A stretch of DNA of 64,000 bases from positions 30,188,501 to 30,252,500 of the forward strand of contig CM049410.1 of NCBI GenBank assembly GCA_026929865.2. Reading direction: 5' to 3'. Numbering within the stretch: position 1 is the stretch's first letter; the number at the start of each line of letters is the position of its first letter. This DNA is from Hyperoplus lanceolatus. Its lineage: Eukaryota; Chordata; Actinopteri; Uranoscopiformes; Ammodytidae. Both the position numbers and the translations under genes were made by a program. Positions 27,515-36,990 of the stretch are shown piece after piece. Below the pieces are notes generated by a model, which saw only the letters and a list, made by a program, of their open reading frames with translations, was not told the origin of the DNA and did not search any database.

Positions 27515-30500
27515 AAGATATGATTTTGGATTCAATAAAAAAAAAAACGCCCTGTTATTCCAGAGTCTATCCACTCCAGGGTCATAGTTCACAACCCCAT
27601 GAGGTCCCCCAAGAAGTTTCAGGACATTCTGATGTGTAGTTTCAAAATTAAAGCGCACTAGATGTTGAAAATATGAGAGAAATTAGATATGATTTTGGAT
27701 TCAATTTTTAAAAAAACGCCCTGTTATTCCAGAGTCATTCCACTCCAGGGTCATAGTCCACGACCCCTCGAGGCCACCCAAAAAGTTTCAGGACATTCTG
27801 ATGTGTAGTTTCAAAATTAAAGCGCACTAGATGTTGAAAATATGAGAGAAATTACATATGATTTTGGATTAAATTTTTAAAAAAACGCCCTGTTATTCCA
27901 GAGTCATTCCACTCCAGGGTCATAGTTCACGACCCCATGAGGTCACCCAAAAAGTTTCAGGACATTCTGATGTGTAGTTTCAAAATAAAAGCCCACTAGA
28001 TATTGAAAATATGAGAGAAATTAGATATGATTTTGGATTCAATTTTTAAAAAAAACGCCCTGTTATTCCAGAGTCATTCCACTCCAGGGTCATAGTTCAC
28101 GACCCCATGAGGCCACACACAAAGTTTCAGGACATTCTGATGTGTAGTTTCAAAATAAAAGCCCACTAGATATTGAAAATATGAGAGAAATTAGATATGA
28201 TTTTGGATTCAATTTTAAAAAAAACGCCCTGTTATTCCAGAGTCATTCCACTCCAGGGTCATAGTTCACGACCCCATGAGGCCACACAAAAAGTTTCAGG
28301 ACATTCTGATGTGTAGTTTCAAAATTAAAGCGCACTAGATATTGAAAATATGAGAGAAATTACATATGATTTTGGATTAAATTTTTTAAAAAACGCCCTG
28401 TTATTCCAGAGTCATTCCACTCCAGGGTCATAGTCCACGACCCCATGAGGCCACACAAAAAGTTTCAGGACATTCTGATGTGTAGTTTCAAAATAAAAGC
28501 CCACTAGATATTGAAAATATGAGAGAAATTAGATATGATTTTGGATTCAATTTAAAAAAAAAACGCCCTGTTATTCCAGAGTCATTCCACTCCAGGGTCA
28601 TAGTTCACGACCCCATGAGGCCACAAAAACAGTTTCAGGACATTCTGATGTGTAGTTTCAGAATAAAAGCCCACTAGATATTGAAAATATGAGAGAAATT
28701 AGATATGATTTTGGATTCAATTTAAAAAAAAAACGCCCTGTTATTCCAGAGTCATTCCACTCCAGGGTCATAGTTCACGACCCCATGAGGTCACCCAAGA
28801 AGTTTCAGGACATTCTGATGTGTAGTTTCAAAATAAAAGCCCACTAGATATTGAAAATATGAGAGAAATTAGATATGATTTTGGATTCAATTTTAAAAAA
28901 AACGCCCTGTTATTCCAGAGTCATTCCACTCCAGGGTCATAGTTCACAACCCCATGAGGTCCCCCAAGAAGTTTCAGGACATTCTGATGTGTAGTTTCAA
29001 AATAAAAGCCCACTAGATATTGAAAATATGAGAGAAATTAGATATGATTTTGGATTCAATTTAAAAAAAAACGCCCTGTTATTCCAGAGTCATTCCACTC
29101 CAGGGTCATAGTTCACGACCCCATGAGGACACCCAAGAAGTTTCAGGACATTCTGATATGTAGTTTCAGAATAAAAGCCCACTAGATATTGAAAATATGA
29201 GAGAAATTAGATATGATTTTGGATTCAATTTAAAAAAAAAAACGCCCTGTTATTCCAGAGTGATTCCACTCCAGGGTCATAGTTCACAACCCCATGAGGA
29301 CACCCAAGAAGTTTCAGGACATTCTGATGTGTAGTTTAAAAATAAAAGCCCACTAGATATTGAAAATATGAGAGAAATTAGATATGATTTTGGATTCAAT
29401 TTTTTAAAAAAAGGCCCTGTTATTCCAGAGTCATTCCACTCCAGGGTCATAGTTCACGACCCCATGAGGTCACCCAAGAAGTTTCAGGACATTCTGATGT
29501 GTAGTTTCAAAATAAAAGCCCACTAGATATTGAAAATATGAGAGAAATTAGATATGATTTTGGATTAAATTTTTAAAAATACGCCCTGTTATTCCAGAGT
29601 CATTCCACTCCAGGGTCATAGTTCACGACCCCATGAGGCCACACAAAAAGTTTCAGGACATTCTGATGTGTAGTTTCAGAATAAAAGCCCACTAGATATT
29701 GAAAATATGAGAGAAATTAGATATGATTTTGGATTCAATTTAAAAAAAAACGCCCTGTTATTCCAGAGTCATTCCACTCCAGGGTCATAGTTCACGACCC
29801 CATGAGGTCACCCAAGAAGTTTCAGGACATTCTGATGTGTAGTTTCAAAATAAAAGCCCACTAGATATTGAAAATATGAGAGAAATTAGATATGATTTTG
29901 GATTCAATTTTTTAAAAAAAGGCCCTGTTATTCCAGAGTCATTCCACTCCAGGGTCATAGTTCAGGACCCCATGAGGTCACCCAAGAAGTTTCAGGACAT
30001 TCGGATGTGTAGTTTCAAAATAAAAGCCCACTAGATATTGAAAATATGAGAGAAATTAGATATGATTTTGGATTCAATTTAAAAAAAAACGCCCTGTTAT
30101 TCCAGAGTCATTCCACTCCAGCGTCATAGTCCACGACCCCTCGAGGCCACACAAAAAGTTTAAGGACATTCTGATGTGTAGTTTCAAAATTAAAGCGCAC
30201 TATATATTGAAAATATGAGAGAAATTACATATGATTTTGGATTAAATTTTTAAAAAAACGCCCTGTTATTCCAGAGTCATTCCACTCCAGGGTCATAGTT
30301 CACGACCCCATGAGGCCACACAAACAGTTTCAGGACATTCTGATGTGTAGTTTCAGAATAAAAGCCCACTAGATATTGAAAATATGAGAGAAATTAGATA
30401 TGATTTTGGATTCAATTAAAAAAAAAACGCCCTGTTATTCCAGAGTCATTCCACTCCAGGGTCATAGTTCACAACCCCATGAGGTCACCCAAGAAGTTTC

Positions 30501-30967
30501 AGGACATTCTGATGTGTAGTTTCAAAATAAAAGCCCACTAGATATTGAAAATATGAGAGAAATTAGATATGATTTTGGATTCAATTTTTTAAAAAACGCC
30601 CTGTTATTCCAGAGTCATTCCACTCCAGGGTCATAGTTCATGACCCCATGAAGCCACACAAAAAGTTTCAGGATATTTTGATGTGTACTTTCAAAATAAA
30701 AGCCCACTTGATATTGAAAATATCAGAGAAATTAGATATGATTTTGGATTCAATTTTTAAAAAAACGCCCTGTTATTCCAGAGTCATTCCACTCCAGGGT
30801 CATAGTTCACGACCCCATGAGGCCACACAAAAAGTTTCAGGACATTCTGATGTGTAGTTTCAGAATAAAAGCCCACTAGATATTGAAAATATGAGAGAAA
30901 TTAGATATGATTTTGGATTAAATTTTTAAAAAAATGCCCTGTTATTCCAGAGTCATTCAACATTCAT

Positions 30968-31241
30968 TCTCATGGGGTTGTGAACTTTGACCCTCGAGTT
31001 GAATGACTCTGGAATAACAGGGCGTTTTTTTTAAATTGAATCCAAAATCATATCTAATTTCTCTCATATTTTTAATATCAAGTGGGCTTTTTTTCTGAAA
31101 CTACACATCAGAATGTCCTGAAACTTTGTGTGTGGCCTCATGGGGTCGTGAACTATGACCCTGGAGTGGAATTTTCTGGAATAACAGGGCGTTTTTTTTA
31201 ATTGAATCCGAAATCATATCTAATTTGTCTCATATTTTCAA
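30968..31241 (-). repeat. Inverted satellite block with a new left junction
   Basis: The exit junction is the usual one. The left edge instead joins GAGTCATTCAACATTCATTC to CATGGGGTTGTGAAC, so this copy lost its normal entry point by deletion. Confidence 0.88.
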
Positions 31242-32502
31242 AATTAGATATGATTTTGGATTCAATAAAAAAAAAACGCCCTGTTATTCCAGAGTCATTC
31301 CACTCCAGGGTCATAGTTCACAACCCCATGAGGTCCCCCAAGAACTTTCAGGACATTCTGATGTGTAGTTTCAAAATAAAAGCCCACTAGATATTGAAAA
31401 TATGAGAGAAATTAGATATGATTTTGGATTCAATTTTTAAAAAAACTCCCTGTTATTCCAGAGTCATTCCACTCCAGGGACATAGTTCAAGACCCCATGA
31501 GGCCACACAAAAAGTTTCAGGACATTCTGATGTGTAGTTTCAAAATTAAAGCGCACTAGATGTTGAAAATATGAGAGAAATTACATATGATTTTGGATTA
31601 AATTTTTTAAAAAACGCCCTGTTATTCCAGAGTCATTCCACTCCAGGGTCATAGTTCACGACCCCATGAGGCCACAAAAACAGTTTCAGGACATTCTGAT
31701 GTGTAGTTTCAGAATAAAAGCCCACTAGATATTGAAAATATGAGAGAAATTAGATATGATTTTGGATTCAATTTTTAAAAAAACTCCCTGTTATTCCAGA
31801 GTCATTCCACTCCAGGGTCATAGTTCACGACCCCATGAGGCCACACAAAAAGTTTCAGGACATTCTGATGTGTAGTTTCAGAATAAAAGCCCACTAGATA
31901 TTGAAAATATGAGAAAAATTAGATATGATTTTGGATTCAATTTTAAAAAAAACGCCCTGTTATTCCAGAGTCATTCCACTCCAGGGTCATAGTTCACAAC
32001 CCCATGAGGTCCCCCAAGAAGTTTCAGGACATTCTGATGTGTAGTTTCAAAATAAAAGCCCACTAGATATTGAAAATATGAGAGAAATTAGATATGATTT
32101 TGGATTCAATTTTTAAAAAAACGCCCTGTTATTCCAGAGTCATTCCACTCCAGGGTCATAGTCCACGACCCCATGAGGCCACACAAAAAGTTTAAGGACA
32201 TTCTGATGTGTAGTTTCAAAATTAAAGCGCACTAGATATTGAAAATATGAGAGAAATTAGATATGATTTTGGATTCAATTTTTAAAAAAACGCCCTGTTA
32301 TTCCAGAGTCATTCCACTCCAGGGTCATAGTTCACGACCCCATGAGGCCACACAAAAAGTTTCAGGACATTCTGATGTGTAGTTTCAGAATAAAAGCCCA
32401 CTAGATATTGAAAATATGAGAGAAATTAGATATGATTTTGGATTAAATTTTTAAAAAAATGCCCTGTTATTCCAGAGTCATTCCACTCCAGGGTCATAGT
32501 TT

Positions 32503-33260
32503 GAAAGTGGACTCCTGATTAATGACATAAGCGACCATTTACCTGTTTTTGCTATATACGATTGGAAACAAAAGTTGCAGCAGAGAACAAACAAAGAGAT
32601 ATTTGTAAGGTTGGAAACTGATGAGAGGATAGAAGCACTGAAAAATGACTTATTGACGCAAAGTTGGGACTCTGTATACAAGGGGAAGGATGTTAATGCA
32701 AGTTTCGATTTATTCCTGCAGATATTTCAAAGGCTGTATGATAAAAATTGTCCACTTAAAAAAAGGGCCTTAAAGCAAAGACATGATAAACAGTGGCTAA
32801 CTAAATCCTTGATAAATGCTTGCAAAAAGAAAAATACATTGTACAAAAGATTCATAAAAGCAAGGACACCAAAGGCGGAGTTAAAATATAAAATCTATCG
32901 TAACAAGCTAAATAACATTCTCAGAGACTGTAAAAAGAAATATTATGGTAAGTTGTTAGAAACAAATGCAAATCAACCCAAAAAATTGTGGGACATAGTA
33001 AATACAGTGTTAAGAAATGACAGCAGAATACATAATTATCCTCAGTATTTCCATGAAAATAACGTTAAGTTTGAATGCATGAACACTGCGGTAAATAAAC
33101 TAAATGATTTTTTTGTTAATATTGGACCTAATTTAGCAAAAGGGATCTGTGGGAAGGGTGTAGGGGAGTCTAGTGAAAAAGAAGCGTCTCTTCAACACTC
33201 CTTGTTTTTGAAGCCAGTCGAGGCCAACGAGATAAGGGAGATATTGCTTGGAATGAAAAC
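32503..33260 (+). pseudogene. LINE ORF2, end of endonuclease and linker
   Basis: The frame is open from the truncation point. The first residues include SDHLPVF (32,530-32,550), the terminal SDH-type motif of APE-like endonucleases. The rest is the lysine-rich linker seen before the reverse transcriptase of Jockey/L2-group elements (for example NKLNNILRDCKKKYYGKLLE). The methionine at 32,575 is internal and not a true start. The frame runs into the DIRS element at 33,260, and the 12 codons after that are DIRS sequence. Joined across the DIRS insert it continues in frame into 39,626. Confidence 0.88.
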
Positions 33261-33300
33261 GATAGTTACGTATGTAACTACGGTTCTATGAGTTCCGGAT

Positions 33301-33446
33301 GACCGCCAGAGGCGGTGCTTATAGCACTGGATATTCCATTGCGCGCATGCGCAGGTCGAGATCTTTATACCAACAAAGTCACCTGTGACACCCGGGTGAC
33401 TCCAGGAATGTCTATATATTCCGGAAGTCACCAGAGGTTCTGTTCC
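33301..33446 (+). repeat. DIRS inverted terminal repeat (right ITR on the coding strand)
   Basis: It runs from GACCGCCAGAGGCGGTGCTT to AGGTTCTGTTCC and appears identical to the reverse complement of 39,461-39,606 over all 146 bp. The unique outer extension 33,261-33,300 starts GATAGTTACGTATGTAACTA, itself a partial palindrome. Confidence 0.93.
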
Positions 33447-33490
33447 ACTGGATCTTCTCGCGGTGTCTGAGAAGTCTGAGTGACAGAGAA

Positions 33491-33592
33491 CTCTGGCGGT
33501 CATCCGGAACTCATAGAACCGTAGTTACATACGTAACTATCGTTCTATTTCGTTCCTACTGACCGCCAGAGGCGGTGCTTATAGCACTGGAT
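33491..33592 (-). repeat. DIRS internal complementary region (ICR)
   Basis: 33,491-33,541 is the reverse complement of the element's outer left edge on plus (33,261-33,311). 33,545-33,592 is the reverse complement of its outer right edge (39,575-39,622). The two halves meet at GTT (33,542-33,544), the complement of the AAC found at both insertion edges. This is the layout that in DIRS-1 is thought to template the circular intermediate. On the coding strand it sits between the recombinase gene and the right ITR, as in known DIRS elements. Confidence 0.9.
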
Positions 33593-33661
33593 GACTTATA
33601 CCAAAACGGTCACGAAGAGTACTCATCAATTAAGGGCTTGCAGCCATCAACAAGACAGCTG

Positions 33662-34888
33662 TCATTCCACCGGATGAGGTGCAGCAACATTTACTCTGTA
33701 GAGCCGCGCAACGTACATGATGAAGACCATGTAGCCGTGGCGCAAATGTCCTGCCGTGAAATCCGCTTCAAGGCAGCCCATGATGTAGCCATACTCCTGG
33801 TAGAGTGGCACTCAACGGCCAAGGCATGGGGAGCCCCTGTGCTCTATATGCATACAAGACCACATCCACAAGTCAGTGGGAGTGTCTCTGTTTGGACAGG
33901 GCAGCCCCCTCCCTGCGGCTCCCATAGCAGACAAAAAGGTATTTGTCTTACGCAAGCTGGTTGTTGCCACAACCTATGCCCTAAGCGCCCGCACCGGGCA
34001 CAGTGGGTCTGACATTCTTTCTGCACCCCCTGGTGAGCCCAGGGGATTGAAAGCAGCCAACTCGATCGATTGGTTTACATGGTGGGGAGACAATCGTTTG
34101 GATAGGAAGGATGGAGTTGGCGAGAGCACCACTCCTGACCCTTCTACATGCCAGCGCAAGCACGCCTGGCTTACTGACAAGGCATGGAGTTCACCGACCG
34201 ATTGCAGTCGCAATGGCAAGGAGGAATGCCGTCTTCATCGACAGCCGCGTCAGGTCTGCCTGACTCAGCGGCCCAAATGGGGGTAGTCCTAAGGCCCTCA
34301 GGACTACTTGCAAGTCCCCTGATGGTGCCCTCAGGGGTCACGGTGGCTGAATGAAGCCTCTGGCCTCCCTTCAGAAACTGCCTGACTAGGTAGTGGGACC
34401 CTACCGTCTGGTTATCCACCCCTGCATGTGCGGCCGATATCACAGCCACATAGACGCACAGGGTGGAAGCAGCTCTCCTGGTGCCCACACAGACTGCAGA
34501 AGTGTGGTATCACTATCACTGAGCAAGTCCATGGGACTTCGCCATGTGCCATGCACCGCTGTGAAAACGGCTTCCACCTGTTTGCATAGCGCCATGTAGT
34601 GGAGAGTGCCCCTGAAGTCAGAAAGGTATGGACCTCTGACTGGTCGCAATACGTCAACAGTGGGTCCTGGCTACCAGGAGCCCCACGCACAGCTGCAGGC
34701 GCCCCGAGTTCGGGTGCCACATGTGTCCGCCTACCTGAGACAGAAGGTCCTGTCTCCCTGGAAGGCACCAAGGCTCTCCTTGAGGAGTTTAGTAACGCTG
34801 GGATCCATGGCCTTCCTGGCCAATGTGGAGCCCCCAAACGTAGGCTGTAACTGCAATGCTGGACCCCATCCAGTGTTGTCAGTAACAA
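33662..34888 (-). pseudogene. DIRS tyrosine recombinase relic
   Basis: Read on minus, several shifted frames together give a DIRS recombinase. About 34,600-34,520 has STTWRYANRWKPFSQRC, and about 34,475-34,345 has ASTLCVYVAVISAAHAG then LVRQFLKGGQRLHSA; both belong to the SAM-like N-terminal part. About 34,210-33,980 has VGELHALSVSQACL followed by DPLCPVRALRA. 33,840-33,780 has VECHSTRSM, the HxxR motif with His at 33,805-33,807 and Arg at 33,796-33,798. About 33,765-33,722 has KRISRQDICATATWSS, and ARLYRVNVAAPHPVE with the nucleophile Tyr ends at a stop at 33,662. The first catalytic Arg, expected just before VGEL, reads Ser (about 34,200). At least three frameshifts are needed to join the parts. 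An upstream stretch near 34,750-34,700 (DLLSQVGGHMWHP) resembles the end of the DIRS RT/RNase H region. Confidence 0.85.
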
Positions 34889-34889
34889 A

Positions 34890-35300
34890 AGCTATACACA
34901 TAGTGTGTGGCCCGGCTCATCCACTGGCAAGCAATAAGTAAGCTATGCACGCAAGGCTTAGGTGAGAGCCCACGCTGGTGGGACACAGCTCAATACACAG
35001 TGAAAGCGACTTCTGACCCGAAGCCGCCCACTTGACGAGCAAATTAGTAGCCTATGCAACCGCTCTAGGCGACAATGCTACAAATACTGTGGCGGTGGCT
35101 TGGCTCACCCCAAGCCACTCGCTGTCGATTAAATCAAAGTAAGCAACCGGTCTAGGCGGAACTTAGCACCCGATCACAGTGCAACAATGCTAGAAAGACA
35201 ATACATTCGAGCATACAATTAGCAACCGGGCTTAGTGAAAAACACACAAGCAACGGTGCGAAGGAAATGCACAAAGCAGGATGACTGGCCAAGCACTAGC
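34890..35300 (-). repeat. Leader-type tandem repeats inserted in the DIRS pol region
   Basis: This stretch separates the RT relic from the recombinase relic, where RNase H would be expected. It is closely related to the repeats at 38,213-38,400, 38,458-38,640 and 38,998-39,180, sharing TCGCTGTCGATTAAATCA, GCACCCGATC and GCAACAATGCTAGAAAGACA. No RNase H motif was seen. It looks like leader sequence copied into, or recombined with, the pol region. Confidence 0.75.
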
Positions 35301-35517
35301 CAGAGCATCCTGCCTTAGGGGACTGGTCCTCTCCATCTAGGAGAACCCAGGGGGACAGTGGGTCATCTCTTCGGAAGCAAAGAGATATGCCACTGCCCTG
35401 CCATACTTGTCCCAATCATGCCCACCACCTCCGGATGGAGTCTCCACCCCCGGGGGTGGCCCTTTTCTATCGCTGTGTTCCGGACACCTGGAACTTGGAC
35501 AGCTTGGATAATGATAA

Positions 35518-36366
35518 TTAGAATATGCTGAGGTCAGCATACTTATCAGTCGAAGGGAGAGGCTGTACTCCAGCAGCCTCCATTGCATGGAGTGCTGTAG
35601 TAGCTGCTGAACGGTAGCTACGCGCTATGGAGAAAGGCAGGCTCGCATGGCCGCCGACTCGAGCACTAGCTGAGCTGTAATGGTGGCAGGGATGCTGCCG
35701 CACACTGTATAATATCCGCAGAGCCAGGGACGGCCCAAACGGAGGAACCCTGAACCGGTACACCCTGCCCAGAAATGCAAAGGGGAGGACCACCTGTGAC
35801 ATTGGGCAGTAGGGACTTGAAAGTAGCATCTTTCAGGGCTATGACACAACCCAGTCCGCCTGAGCGATAGACTGGAGGACCCCTGCAACACGCAGCATGG
35901 GGAAAGGAAGAATCGTGAGGCATTGATTCCGCCGTCTTAGTCCAGAACGGGGCGACCCCGCCCCACCTCCTGGTACCTGAACTTCGGTTGAGTAGAACCT
36001 ACCGAGCATCGAGTAGCACCCCCAAGGACTCTGGGGGAGGGCGGAGGCTGGACGCCGACCTCCTGGCGCCTGAAATGCAGCTGTAGCGCAGTGTACGGCG
36101 CTGTACAGAATGTGCTGAGAAGCACTGGCCCCTTGATTGTCCACCTGAACGTGGTCGAAGCTATTGGCACGGGGTACCACAGAGGTTCCCGGCCTGGAAT
36201 CAGGCAGAGGTACACGTCGCAGCGTGTAACTACTGTTTAGCCTGGTCAACCTGAACACTTCGCACCTGGCCTGAAGAGCAGCTGGCCGAACGCCTGGCCT
36301 GGGATCACTGGAAGAGAACGGAGGGTCTGTCGACACACCTCCGACTGGGACGACTGCGCCAGCCAA
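35518..36366 (-). pseudogene. DIRS reverse transcriptase relic
   Basis: The minus frame at 36,366-35,839 ends with RSGLRRRNQCLTILPFPMLRV and QSIAQADWVVS, matching the DIRS RT segment normally of the form LDLR.LN..L..LPFRML..DWF. After a frameshift the next frame, at about 35,820-35,700, gives LPFAFLGRVYRFRVPPFGPS, the equivalent of the RFAF...Y.V.PFGL segment. The block that should carry the catalytic LDDW was not found downstream, so the catalytic core is lost or unreadable. The assignment rests on spacing and motif order and on its place upstream of the recombinase relic. Confidence 0.78.
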
Positions 36367-36377
36367 CCCTGGCGGCG

Positions 36378-36455
36378 CGCCTAGCCCTTTTCCTTGTGAA
36401 GCGCCCTTGGGTACCTTGAAAGGCGCTATATAAACTTCAAATTATTATTATTATT
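36378..36455 (+). repeat. Short LINE/SINE 3'-tail-like insertion
   Basis: The text TTGTGAAGCGCCCTTGGG, then AAAGGCGCTATATAAA, then an (ATT)n run is the common form of fish LINE/SINE 3' tails. It is in plus orientation inside the minus-strand DIRS element, between the RT and gag relics. Its 5' edge and target duplication were not resolved. Confidence 0.6.
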
Positions 36456-36461
36456 AGCTCC

Positions 36462-36990
36462 CTAAGTCGTAATGCAAACCAGATGGCCCACACAGGCAGC
36501 AACGTCGTAACTCCTAGTAAGGAGGTCGCCTGAAATCCGGCACTGGGGCCGAGGGCAGCGCACATCGGCTCTCAGAGCCTCGTCTGGGGAGACAACCAGG
36601 GATGCTATAGCAGGCTCAATCGGAGCTAACCAGTCCGAGCCCTAACTATCAGCATTATGCATGGCTGCCAGAGCTCTGCTGTCACTAGTGTGATGGAAGA
36701 GAGCCCTTAAATCTGGCCAGCATCTACGGAGCTCAGCGGAATAAGGCTCAGAGGGAGGCACACAGACCGGAGGATTGAGGGCCTGCCGAAAGAAGGCATT
36801 CGTGGGTGCAGATGAAACCAGAGCTTCATCTAACCCCATACTTGCGAGACGGACACTGACCCTCTAGCGGATGCCTGAGACATGAAACTACAGTTCATGC
36901 ATGGGTTATCTGACAGCGCTTCCCTCAGGTGCTCAACCCTGAGACCTGCAGGGCACTTGTCGTGGCCATTCCCCACTGTCGAGCCAACTA
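36462..36990 (-). pseudogene. DIRS gag-like relic
   Basis: Minus frames contain PPSEPYSAELRRCWPDLRAL (about 36,755-36,695) and, lower down, VVSPDEALRADVRCPRPQC (about 36,594-36,538), continuing as DLLTRSYDVAACVGHL before a stop. Such segments occur in ORF1 (gag) of fish DIRS elements, and the position upstream of RT on the same strand agrees. Stops and at least one frameshift separate the parts. The family match is from memory of motif style and is less certain than the recombinase. Confidence 0.6.

Larger units (their letters stand above)
1..32501 (+). repeat. Tandem satellite array, 168-170 bp monomer
   Basis: The array consists of head-to-tail monomers with about 168-170 bp between successive CGCCCTGTTATTCCAGAGTC landmarks, roughly 190 copies. 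Each monomer holds, in order, a T/A tract, CGCCCTGTTATTCC, CACTCCAGGGTCATAGTTCA, a variable GACCCCATGAGG part, TTTCAGGACATTCTGATGTG, AAAGCCCACTAGATATTG and AGATATGATTTTGG. Two main types recur: A (CGACCCC, GGCCACACAAAAAG, CAGAATAAAAG) and B (CAACCCC, GGTCACCCAAGAAG or GGTCCCCCAAGAA, CAAAATAAAAG). A third type carries CCCCTCGAGG and ACATATGATTTT. Short open frames of 60-110 codons inside it arise from the monomer itself and are not genes. The monomer is close to nucleosome-repeat length, so a centromeric or pericentromeric role is possible, but this is inference. Confidence 0.97.

Noticed and set aside
1-32501. Regular repeats as a possible CRISPR array
   Set aside because: The unit is fully repeated without unique spacers, is about 169 bp long, and the context is eukaryotic.
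33575-34286. Plus-strand frames of 136-145 codons within the DIRS element
   Set aside because: They lie antisense to the recombinase relic and show no motif; the GC-rich sequence simply lacks stops.
35839-36366. A 175-codon intact gene
   Set aside because: It is the longest open stretch of the DIRS RT relic, but it begins and ends within the domain and needs frameshifts to continue, so it is not a functional gene.
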